The notes under the pieces were generated by a model. The model had not been told where the DNA came from and made no database searches. It saw only the letters and a program-made list of their open reading frames with translations. A stretch of 39,639 nt of DNA from Acidobacteriota bacterium (lineage in GTDB: Bacteria; Acidobacteriota; Thermoanaerobaculia; Multivoradales; SZUA-115), in assembly GCA_003231035.1 (NCBI GenBank), contig QIHU01000303.1:1-39639 (forward strand). The letters run 5' to 3'. Position numbers and translations under genes: made by a program. Within the stretch, counting starts at the first letter, position 1; the number at the start of each line of letters is the position of its first letter. Below, piece after piece: positions 32,367 to 39,639 of the stretch.

Positions 32367-35300
32367 CTAGTCGGTAGAGCCTTCTCCGGGCGCCGCCGCG
32401 AACTCTCGAGCCCGGTTCGGCCGTCCCAGAGCGGTGTATAGCTCGCGCAGGTAGCGGCGGTTGCGTTCGATCTTGGCCGATTGTTCGGCGCAACAGGTGA
32501 GGAGCCTGTCGAGGCCCTGGAGCAGCTTCGCTTCGGCCTCGCGGTAGCGGTGTTGGCGCAGGAGGACTAGCCCCAGGGCGCGCTCCTGGTCGGCGATGAC
32601 TTGGGGATTGGCCGGTGTCTGGCTAGCGGCGAGCAGGGAGCGGCGGGCAACGCTTTCGGCTTCGTCGAACTCGCCAAGGCGCAGCAACACGGAAACCAGA
32701 GGGCCGGAGAAGGTGAGAGTGTTGCCGTGTTGCTCGCCGAGCTTTTCCTTGGCGAGCTGGTAAGCCCTGTGGAACGACTGGCGGGCGTCAAAGAGATTCT
32801 TTCGCTTTAGCTGGATGACGCCCAGGTTGTGGTACAGCGTGGCGATGGTCGGGTGGCTGGGGCCGAGGATCTTGAGGAAGACCTCCAGCGACTGGCGGTA
32901 CATGGCCTCCGCTCTATCGAATTGACCAAGGCTGCTATAGACCCGGCTCAGATTGTTGGCCACGGTGGCGACTTCGGTGTGGGTGTCGCCATATTCAGCT
33001 CGGTAGATCTCCAGCGCTTCGCGGTAGAGTCGCTGCGCTTCCTCGAAGTCTTCTTGGCGGTAGCGCAAGCCAGCCAGCCGACTCAGGGATTCGGCGACCT
33101 CGATATGGCCGGCCCCGAACCTCTCTCGACGGATCTTCAAGGAACGGGTGAAGTGCTCTTCCGCTTCGTCGAACCTCCCTTGGGCGATGCGCAGCTCACC
33201 TAGCTGGTCGAGGCTATAAGCGATCGCTGGATGACCCTCGCTGTAGAGCTGGCGGCGAAGCTCCAGGGCTTCCTGGAATAGGCTCTCCGCCTCTGCAAAG
33301 CGGTGAAGCTGGCGCAGCATGGTGGCCAAGTTGGTGAGCGTGGTGGCGAGCAGGGGATGGCCCTCGGGGTAGAGGTGGCGCTGTCGGTCAATCGCATCGC
33401 GAAAAACCTCCTCCGCTTCCTCATAACGGCCCTGACGCTGTAGAGCGGTGGCCAAATTTCCGGTGGCGCCGGCCAGTAGGGGGTGGCGATCGGTGATCTG
33501 TCCCATCAGTTTGATCGTCCGCCGATGGAGTTCCTCGGCGGCCTCGAACTGGGCCAGTTGGCGCTTGAGCGAACCGAGAGCGTCGAGGCCGGTCCCCAGC
33601 AGCTTGATGCGCTCTTGAGTTGTGGGTTCGATCAGCTCGATCGACTCCTGAAACGCCTTTTCCGCCTCCTCGAAACGGCCCACCTCTTGGTAGAGGCTGG
33701 CCAGCTTGTGAAGGCATGAGACCACTCCTTGTGGACTCTTCCCTAGTCTCCTTCGGCGGATCGCCAGCGCTTCCTGGAGGTGCTCTTCGGCTTTTCCATG
33801 GTTCGCCTGCAGCGTTTCGATCCGACCCAGCTCTTCGAGCGTGTCGGCCAGCCTGGGGTCGATTTTCGAATGCAGTTCGCGGCGGTTGGCCAACGCCGAG
33901 AACAACAGCTCCCGGGCTGGCTCGTAGAGGCCCAACCCGAGATAGGTCTTGGCCAGAGTCTCCATCAAGCTGGCCTGGATCTCCGGCTGTCCCGAGAGTT
34001 GCTGGAGTTCACCGGCGCTGTTGTCGAGGACTTCGCGAGCGGTGATGCTCTCACCCTTCGATTGGGTAGGATCGGCGATCTCATAGAGATCGATCATGAA
34101 CTGGGAGACCACCCCGGCTCGGTCGCGTTGTTGCAGGGTCTTTTGACGCTGTAGGAGCAGGCTGGTGAGGAGGACGAGTAGGAGCGTTAAGGCTGCCGCG
34201 GCGGCGGTCGTTGCAAGGCGATGACGATTGAAGAATTTGCTGGTTCGGTAGACCAGGGTGTCCTTGCGGGCGCCAACTGGCAGGCCGGCCAGGTGGCGTT
34301 GGACATCTCCCGCCAGGGCCTCCACTGAGGGGTAGCGACGGCTGGGTTCCTTGCGCAGCGCCATCAAAACGATGGTGTCGAGATCCCCGGCGAGTCGCCG
34401 CTCCAGCTTGGATGCCCGTTCGGCGATTCCGGCCTCCGCAACGCTTTTAGCATCGCTGACCGACGCGGAGGGGCGACGCGGCTCCTGCTCGCAGACCGCG
34501 CGGGTGAGCTCGTGGGCGGCCGCCGAATCCAACCGGTAGGGAAGCTGGCCGGTCAGCAGGACGTTGAGCAGCACCGCCAGCGAGTAGACATCGGTCGCGG
34601 TGGTGATGGCCTCGCCCAAGATCTGCTCAGGACTGGCGTAGCTCGGGGTCATCAGCTGCACCCCGGACTGCGTTTGGACTAGGGTTTGCGGGAAGTCATC
34701 TTGGCGCAGTAGTTTGGCGATGCCAAAGTCGAGCAGTTTCGGCTCGCCGTCGGGCGCGACCAGGATGTTGCCTGGCTTGATGTCGCGATGGACCACCAGA
34801 TTGCGGTGTGAGAAGGCGACCGCCGCGCAGACTTTGACGAAGAGGCGAAGGCGTTCTTCGACATTGAGCTGGTTGTGGCGACAGAACTGGGTGATGGGAA
34901 GACCATCGACGAAGTCCATCACCAGATAGGGCGCACCTTCCTGGGTAGCGCCGCCGTCGAGCAGCTTGGCGATCCCCGGATGGTCGAGGTTGGCCAAGAT
35001 CTGCCGTTCGCTCAGGAAGCGACGCTCGAGGTCGAGGTGTACCAGATTGCGCTCGAGGAGTTTGATCGCCACCTGTTTGCGGTAGGTGTCGTCGGCCCGG
35101 AAGGCGAGAAAGACCGCGCCCATTCCACCACGACCCAGCAGGCGAACCAGTTCGTAGGGGCCAATCTTGCGCCCCGCGATCGCCGGTTCGTCGGCCTCCC
35201 CGCTGGCGGCAAGAGCTAGCGGATCGACGGCCGGCCGGTCGATGAAGGCGGTGGCTTCGTGGTGACTAGCGAGGAGAGAGTCAACCTCTTGGCGCAGCTC

Positions 35301-35405
35301 AGGATCGGCGCAGCTCTCATCCAGCCAACCCGCGCGTCGATCCTCTGCCTGTTCCAGGGCGGCATGGAAGAGTTCTTGGACCTGCCCCCAGCGTTGCGCT
35401 TGCAT
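32367..35405 (-). CDS. Serine/threonine protein kinase with TPR repeats
   Basis: 1012 residues from the ATG at 35405, 8 nt after the ECF sigma stop. The kinase domain spans 84-375: GRGGMGAVF loop, K115, HRDIKPGN with D208, and DFG at 227-229, all intact. One membrane helix lies at about 398-418. The remaining about 590 residues hold many tetratricopeptide repeats of the kinesin-light-chain type (A..L...AL.I......G..H......NLA). The layout, a cytoplasmic kinase with a TPR domain across the membrane, is that of Acidobacteria/Planctomycetes-type sensor kinases. It follows an ECF sigma gene, so the pair probably act together. Confidence 0.93.
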   Translation of the reverse strand: MQAQRWGQVQELFHAALEQAEDRRAGWLDESCADPELRQEVDSLLASHHEATAFIDRPAVDPLALAASGEADEPAIAGRKIGPYELVRLLGRGGMGAVFLAFRADDTYRKQVAIKLLERNLVHLDLERRFLSERQILANLDHPGIAKLLDGGATQEGAPYLVMDFVDGLPITQFCRHNQLNVEERLRLFVKVCAAVAFSHRNLVVHRDIKPGNILVAPDGEPKLLDFGIAKLLRQDDFPQTLVQTQSGVQLMTPSYASPEQILGEAITTATDVYSLAVLLNVLLTGQLPYRLDSAAAHELTRAVCEQEPRRPSASVSDAKSVAEAGIAERASKLERRLAGDLDTIVLMALRKEPSRRYPSVEALAGDVQRHLAGLPVGARKDTLVYRTSKFFNRHRLATTAAAAALTLLLVLLTSLLLQRQKTLQQRDRAGVVSQFMIDLYEIADPTQSKGESITAREVLDNSAGELQQLSGQPEIQASLMETLAKTYLGLGLYEPARELLFSALANRRELHSKIDPRLADTLEELGRIETLQANHGKAEEHLQEALAIRRRRLGKSPQGVVSCLHKLASLYQEVGRFEEAEKAFQESIELIEPTTQERIKLLGTGLDALGSLKRQLAQFEAAEELHRRTIKLMGQITDRHPLLAGATGNLATALQRQGRYEEAEEVFRDAIDRQRHLYPEGHPLLATTLTNLATMLRQLHRFAEAESLFQEALELRRQLYSEGHPAIAYSLDQLGELRIAQGRFDEAEEHFTRSLKIRRERFGAGHIEVAESLSRLAGLRYRQEDFEEAQRLYREALEIYRAEYGDTHTEVATVANNLSRVYSSLGQFDRAEAMYRQSLEVFLKILGPSHPTIATLYHNLGVIQLKRKNLFDARQSFHRAYQLAKEKLGEQHGNTLTFSGPLVSVLLRLGEFDEAESVARRSLLAASQTPANPQVIADQERALGLVLLRQHRYREAEAKLLQGLDRLLTCCAEQSAKIERNRRYLRELYTALGRPNRAREFAAAPGEGSTD

Positions 35406-35413
35406 CAGAAGGG

Positions 35414-35980
35414 CTAGCTCTTGCGCAGTTCGCGATGCAACCAGGCCTTGACCGCCAGCCAGTCTCTGCTGACCGTAGCCACTCCCACTCCTAGTACCTC
35501 CGCGGTCTCGTCGATGGTCAGCCCGCCGAAAAATCGCAGCTCCACCATCCGCGACTGGCGAGGGTCCATGGTGGCCAAGGTCTTGAGAGCGTCGTCGAGG
35601 GCGATGATGTCCACGCAACGTTGCTCAGGCAACCCCATCACCTCCTCGATAGGAATTTTCGAGGCACCGTGGCCACGCTTCCAAGCTTTCTGTGCCCTGG
35701 CATGATCGACTAGAATACGACGCATCGTTTCGGCCGCGAAGCCGAAGAATTGCGCTCGGTTTTGCCAACTGACTCGGCGCTGATCGACTAGTCGTAGGTA
35801 GACTTCGTTGACCAGTGCTGTCGGTTGCAGGGTGTGTCCCGGACCTTCGCGCGCGAGATACCGTTGAGCGCGCGCATGGAGCTCACCCGCGACCACCGGA
35901 ATCAACCGTTCCAGTGCGCGGTCCTTCCCGGAACTCCAGTCGAGGAGGAGCTGCGTTACATCCTGATCTTTGGCCTGCAC
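35414..35980 (-). CDS. ECF-type RNA polymerase sigma factor
   Basis: 188 residues from the GTG at 35980. Region 2 shows LQPTALVNEVYLRL and FFGFAAETMRRILVDHARA. Region 4 shows MVELRFFGGLTIDETAEVLG followed by TVSRDWLAVKAWL. This matches the ECF subgroup with the conserved QPTALVNEAYLRL and HARA motifs. A longer frame from 36115 is rejected because a -10 box (TATACT) lies between it and this start, and the family has a short N terminus. No anti-sigma factor is adjacent; the kinase gene follows and may replace it functionally. Confidence 0.9.
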   Translation of the reverse strand: MQAKDQDVTQLLLDWSSGKDRALERLIPVVAGELHARAQRYLAREGPGHTLQPTALVNEVYLRLVDQRRVSWQNRAQFFGFAAETMRRILVDHARAQKAWKRGHGASKIPIEEVMGLPEQRCVDIIALDDALKTLATMDPRQSRMVELRFFGGLTIDETAEVLGVGVATVSRDWLAVKAWLHRELRKS

Positions 35981-35986
35981 GGGGGC

Positions 35987-35992
35987 AGTATA
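35987..35992 (-). promoter_or_regulatory. -10 box of the ECF sigma gene
   Basis: TATACT on the minus strand, six bases before the GTG start, so transcription would begin at or next to the start codon. The -35 is not clear. Confidence 0.5.
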
Positions 35993-36188
35993 GGGCCATA
36001 GGGTAAAGAAGGAGTCGGTCGAGACGGGTGGATTGGGACCGGCCGAGACTGAAAAGAAATTCTCTGATGGATCTGGCGCGGCGATTTCGCGTTCGAGGGT
36101 AGAGGGGGACACCACAGCTGGTACCTAGCAGCCTAGAGAGCGATCTCTGTCTGTTCCGGAACCGCTTTCTTTGTAAAGGGAGATTCCA

Positions 36189-37865
36189 ATGAATCGCAGC
36201 CTACGTGGGGTTAGACTGCTCGCCGCTGGTTTTCGGCCGGTGGTTCTGACTATAGCTCTGATGGTTGTCGCGGCAATTGCCGCCGCGGCGCAAACTACCT
36301 ATACGAGCCCTGCCACGCTCATTGTGCCGCCTGAGGACATCGCCTTCGCGATTTCTCTCTCCGCGCTGGGCGTGGCTTCGTCCAACACCATTACCGCGAT
36401 CGAAGGCGGTGACCTGGGGACGATTCTTTCGGTAAGTGGCCAAGCCGATGAGATCACTTACGCCCCGAGCGACCAGTTCTGGACGATGGGGTTCGACACG
36501 CTGACCATCACCTCGGTGAGTTCGCTGAATGCTGAGGCTTACACCTATTCCAAGGTGATCCTCGAAGCGGGTAGCTGTCGCGAAGTCTTGTTCGTTGACA
36601 ATTTCGAAGGGGCGCAGCCCATCCGGGTTGTCGTTGGCGACGCCGGCATGGTGTTGTTTACCAGCGCCGCGGCACTCAATGGGCTGCTGGGGCTGGAGGT
36701 CAAGACCGAGGTGGGAAACACCAACGCGGCCTTCGTCGAGTATCCGTTGGATGGGGTGGGCACGAATCCGAAAGGGCGTCCCGACGATGGCGGGCTCGAC
36801 GTTGGGATCGACCCCAACGGTGAACCGCCAATCGCTGGCGAAATCCTGCCGATCTCGATTGTCCAGGCGGTAAGACCTGTCGGCGGCTTCCCGATTCCCG
36901 GCCTTCCCGAGCCGCTTTCTTTCGAGATTCAAATCCAGTACACCGACCTTGACGGCTATCAGGTTCGTGCGATCGCCTACGATGAGGAGGGCGGCGATGC
37001 CACGGACTGGTACTCGATCAGCAACCAGCCTCACAAGTTGAGTCTCGACTGGTGGTCGGACGAGGTCACGAAGAGCAACCCGACGCCGGAAGTCGGAATG
37101 CTCTTTCGAGTGGACGAGAGATTCGCCGGCAAGCTGGCCGGGATCGGCGATCCGCTGACCGTCGATCTGATTCGCCTCGGCGCCATGAACTTGACTAACC
37201 CGCCCGACCAGGAATGGTACTTCGACGACTTGGAGATCTGGTTGGGTAATCTGGTGGGCGAGCGTGAGATGTTCTTCGGAGACCAATTCGACGGATCGAC
37301 CACCTGGACCGCTTCGTTTCAGGGTGGAGGTCTCCTGACCAACAACGCCAGCGCGGCTCTGATTGGGGACTACGGTCTCGATGTCTCGTTGCAGGCGACT
37401 TCGCACGTCTTCTTGCAGTCGGAGGTACCCGCGGCGGAAGACCGCTTTACTGCCCGCTTCCTCTTCGATCCCAATTCCCTGGATATGGGGAGCGATGACC
37501 TGAGTCTGTTCACCGCCTACGGCGCAGATGGCCCAGTGGGGGATCTCCAGCTTCAGGTGCGGATCAAGAAGAGCGCATCGGCCTACCAGGTCATCCTAGG
37601 TATCTGGGATGAGGACGGCTATCGGTCTAGTGGTTGGACCGATCTGGTCGATGGGCCGCAGACCCTCACCGTGCAGTGGTGGAACGCCGCTGCCTTGAAT
37701 GCCACGAAGGGTCGTGCCCGCCTCTGGGTGGGTAATTCGGAGGCGGTCGAGATTCTAGATATCAAGACCGGGACGACTCAGATCGAGGCGATACGGTTGG
37801 GCTCCTTGGGGATCAATGGGACGACTGGATCGATCTACCTCGACGAGTTCGAGATTTGGCGCTGA
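36189..37865 (+). CDS. Secreted protein with duplicated beta-sandwich domain
   Basis: 558 residues from the ATG with GGGAG seven bases upstream. A long signal peptide ends near AAAAQT. Residues about 36-125 resemble an Ig- or cadherin-like domain (ATLIVPPEDIAFAISLSALG). Two related domains of about 210 residues follow. Each begins with a (V/G)D.F(E/D)G motif (DNFEGAQPI; DQFDGSTTW) and ends with an (F/L)D(D/E)(L/F)EIW motif (YFDDLEIW; YLDEFEIW). They share IQIQYTDLDGYQ / LQVRIKKSASAYQ and HKLSLDWWS / QTLTVQWWN. These look like jelly-roll domains and a gene-internal duplication. No catalytic motif is recognised. Confidence 0.7.
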   Translation: MNRSLRGVRLLAAGFRPVVLTIALMVVAAIAAAAQTTYTSPATLIVPPEDIAFAISLSALGVASSNTITAIEGGDLGTILSVSGQADEITYAPSDQFWTMGFDTLTITSVSSLNAEAYTYSKVILEAGSCREVLFVDNFEGAQPIRVVVGDAGMVLFTSAAALNGLLGLEVKTEVGNTNAAFVEYPLDGVGTNPKGRPDDGGLDVGIDPNGEPPIAGEILPISIVQAVRPVGGFPIPGLPEPLSFEIQIQYTDLDGYQVRAIAYDEEGGDATDWYSISNQPHKLSLDWWSDEVTKSNPTPEVGMLFRVDERFAGKLAGIGDPLTVDLIRLGAMNLTNPPDQEWYFDDLEIWLGNLVGEREMFFGDQFDGSTTWTASFQGGGLLTNNASAALIGDYGLDVSLQATSHVFLQSEVPAAEDRFTARFLFDPNSLDMGSDDLSLFTAYGADGPVGDLQLQVRIKKSASAYQVILGIWDEDGYRSSGWTDLVDGPQTLTVQWWNAAALNATKGRARLWVGNSEAVEILDIKTGTTQIEAIRLGSLGINGTTGSIYLDEFEIWR

Positions 37866-37878
37866 TCGGGTAGAAGGG

Positions 37879-37898
37879 TCCGGGAGGTCGCTCCCGGA
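37879..37898. terminator. Hairpin between convergent genes
   Basis: TCCGGGAG and CTCCCGGA pair perfectly around GTCG, between the secreted-protein stop and the lolA-like stop. It probably serves both strands. No strong T-tract follows. Confidence 0.6.
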
Positions 37899-38552
37899 CT
37901 AACCCTCTTCCCACTCGATCCCATCGGGTGGCGAGAGGACTTGGCGGCCGGTTAGAGGTTTGTGGTCGCCCAAGGTGAAGGCGGTGCGGTTGCCTTCGAG
38001 ATCGCGGTACTCAAGCCGCGTCACCCGGCCCGCTTCAGGGTCGAGGGTCAGCCAAGCCTCTTGGATCTCGCTCGTCTCCGTTTTGGGCTCCAGGCTCAAA
38101 GTCACGCGGCCGTCTTCGCCGGTTTCGGCGCTAGCTGTGTAGCGCTCCGCGAGACTGTCCACCGAGAGCAAGAGCAGATCGAGGCCAGGCTCGTTGCGGG
38201 CGTCAATCTCTTGGCGCCGACCGGTTCCGTCGGTCTCGTTCCAGTACCAGATGGTGTCTTGGCAGATCAAGAAGCTCTTGGGGTAGGGATCGGCGTAGTC
38301 CCAGCGCAGGCAGTCGGGCAGCGAGAAGGTGAGTTGGCCGGTCTCGGTTTCGCCGCCCTTGAAGCCGGCGGCGATGAAGGTCTGCTCGAAAGTCGTCGCC
38401 GTCTTCCCGCGCCGCGCCAGCTGGTGACGGACCTCTTCGAGCGCCGCCCAGGGGCTCGCGGTGGCGGTGGAATCTTGGGCCAAGGTCGGTGCCGAGAGGC
38501 AGAGGAGGGCCGGGAGAAGAGCGCGGAGGAGGCCAAAGTGGTTCGGTCGCAT
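37899..38552 (-). CDS. LolA-like outer membrane lipoprotein carrier
   Basis: 217 residues from the ATG at 38552 with GGAG seven bases upstream. A signal peptide is present (LLRALLPALLCLSAPTLAQ). The sequence TTFEQTFIAAGFKGGETETGQLTFSLPDCLRWDY in successive strands matches LolA, including the FxQ element and the R-W-[DE]Y strand. LolA carries lipoproteins through the periplasm, which supports a Gram-negative envelope. It is 52 nt after the purH stop on the same strand; the two may be co-transcribed by chance of position. Confidence 0.85.
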   Translation of the reverse strand: MRPNHFGLLRALLPALLCLSAPTLAQDSTATASPWAALEEVRHQLARRGKTATTFEQTFIAAGFKGGETETGQLTFSLPDCLRWDYADPYPKSFLICQDTIWYWNETDGTGRRQEIDARNEPGLDLLLLSVDSLAERYTASAETGEDGRVTLSLEPKTETSEIQEAWLTLDPEAGRVTRLEYRDLEGNRTAFTLGDHKPLTGRQVLSPPDGIEWEEG

Positions 38553-38604
38553 GGTGAACTCCGGTAGCAAACCCTGTGCCGACGGGCGGCTGGGGCGGTT
38601 GGGT

Positions 38605-39639
38605 CTAGTGTCTGAAGTGGCGCTGGCCGGTGAAAAGCATGGCCACACCCTGTTCGTTGGCGGCGTCGATGACCTCCGCGTCGCGTTTGCTGCCGCCCGG
38701 TTGAACGATGGCGGTCACCCCAGCCCGGGCGAGGACATCGAGACCATCGCGGAAGGGAAAAAAGGCGTCCGAGGCGGCGACCGCGCCGGTGAGCGAACCC
38801 TCGGCTTTGCCGATCGCCAGGTGACAGGCGTCCACCCGGCTCATCTGGCCGGCGCCGACGCCCAGGGTGGCGTTGGCGTTGGCGATCACAATGGCGTTGG
38901 ACTTGGTGTAGCGCGCCGCCTTCCAGGCAAACTCTAGCGCTCGCTGCTCCTCCTCGGTGGGAGCACGGCGGGTCGGACACTCCCAGGAGGCCACGCTGTC
39001 TTGGCCAGCGTCGGGGACCTGGGCCAGAAAGCCGCCAGCCACGGCGCGCAGCTCGATCTCGCCGTCCGCCGCTCGGTAGTTTGGACACTCGAGGAGGCGG
39101 AGGTTTTTCTTCTTCGCGTAGAGGTCGCGGGCGCCGGGCTCGAAGGCCGGAGCCGCGATCACTTCGACGAACAGCTTGTCCATCGCCGCCGCCAAAGTGG
39201 CCGGTACCGGCCGGTTGATCGCGATCACCGAGCCAAAAGCGGAGAGGGGGTCACTGGCTAGGGCGCGCTCGTAGGCTTCAACCAAGGTTTCACCCCGGCC
39301 AATCCCGCTGGGGTTGCTGTGTTTGACGATGACCACCGTCGGTTCCGCGTACAGGGCCGCCATCTTGCGGGCGGCGTCGGTATCGAGCAGGTTGTTGTAG
39401 GAAAGCTCTTTGCCTTGGAGCTGTTCGAAGCCGCCAAAAAGGCCGGCACCGCCGTCGCTACGGTAGACGGCCGCCGCCTGGTGAGGGTTTTCGCCATACC
39501 GGGGTTCGAATTCTCGCGCCAGATCGAGGGTCAGGTGGCGGAGGAAAAAGGGGGGCTCGGCGCCGCGTCCTTGGGCCTCGAGCCAGGTGGCGATGGCGGC
39601 GTCGTAGGCTTGAGTGTGCCGGAAGGCCTTCAAGGCGAG
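38605..39639 (-). CDS. purH: Bifunctional purine biosynthesis protein PurH, C-terminal part (partial)
   Basis: 344 codons run to the window edge. They cover the AICAR transformylase domain: RYGENPHQAAAVY, LSYNNLLDTDAA, VIVKHSNPSGIG (the Lys-His of the active site), the segment YTKSNAIVIANANATLGVGAG, and the end AMLFTGQRHFRH. PurH performs the last two steps of IMP synthesis. The IMP cyclohydrolase N-terminal domain lies beyond 39639. Nothing suggests real truncation. Confidence 0.96.
   Translation of the reverse strand, partial: LALKAFRHTQAYDAAIATWLEAQGRGAEPPFFLRHLTLDLAREFEPRYGENPHQAAAVYRSDGGAGLFGGFEQLQGKELSYNNLLDTDAARKMAALYAEPTVVIVKHSNPSGIGRGETLVEAYERALASDPLSAFGSVIAINRPVPATLAAAMDKLFVEVIAAPAFEPGARDLYAKKKNLRLLECPNYRAADGEIELRAVAGGFLAQVPDAGQDSVASWECPTRRAPTEEEQRALEFAWKAARYTKSNAIVIANANATLGVGAGQMSRVDACHLAIGKAEGSLTGAVAASDAFFPFRDGLDVLARAGVTAIVQPGGSKRDAEVIDAANEQGVAMLFTGQRHFRH

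Noticed and set aside
35981..36115. Long N-terminal form of the ECF sigma factor
   Set aside because: A TATACT -10 box lies inside that stretch and the family starts close to the DVTQLLLDW motif.
38605..39639. purH lacking its cyclohydrolase domain as a true truncation
   Set aside because: The frame is open to the window edge, so the missing part is simply outside the window.

Overview
The window looks like a piece of chromosome from a GC-rich Gram-negative bacterium, most likely an Acidobacteriota lineage (Thermoanaerobaculia-like). This placement is inference. It rests on a secreted cupredoxin / Calx-beta protein with a C-terminal domain I associate with that group, an ECF sigma factor paired with a TPR-bearing Ser/Thr kinase, LolA and UbiD homologues, and the zinc-ribbon insertion in RpoB. 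No rRNA or taxonomic marker tree could be run.

Region 1 (1-11997) is the conserved translation/transcription cluster: end of tuf, tRNA-Trp, secE, nusG, rplK, rplA, rplJ, rplL, rpoB, rpoC, closed by a terminator. RpoB carries an about 60-residue cysteine-rich insertion near its N terminus.

Region 2 (12201-17051) holds a UbiD-family decarboxylase, a secreted copper-protein-like gene, and a minus-strand tetR / alpha-beta hydrolase pair with palindromes at both likely control points.

Region 3 (17052-22790) is the highlight. A membrane glycosyltransferase-like gene is split by a 4,390-bp mobile element (17198-21587). The element has 26-bp terminal inverted repeats with one mismatch and a perfect 8-bp target duplication (CGGCAGGT). 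Removing the element and one repeat restores a 446-codon frame. The element encodes an IS1-type DDE transposase and five other genes. One is a 54-residue ribbon-helix-helix protein divergent from the transposase, and the two promoters share the half-site GGAGTAC over their -10 boxes. Another is a charged coiled-coil protein whose 3' end holds six helically phased YTGTCCCG repeats lying in all three reading frames. The rest are a DUF3800 protein and two unknown ORFs.

Region 4 (22793-28622) is a compact six-gene minus-strand operon in the order yajQ, secreted protein, polyprenyl diphosphate synthase, aldehyde dehydrogenase-like, serC, hydrolase. Region 5 (28842-39639) has a secreted SMP-30-like lactonase, a PQQ-type beta-propeller membrane protein, the ECF sigma / Ser-Thr kinase pair, a secreted protein with an internal duplication, LolA, and the C-terminal part of purH running off the window.

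Several genes (tetR, the transposase, the RHH gene, an 11-codon ORF, the ECF sigma gene) have a good -10 hexamer ending 6-7 nt before the start codon, which suggests leaderless transcripts. yajQ shows a similar but looser arrangement.
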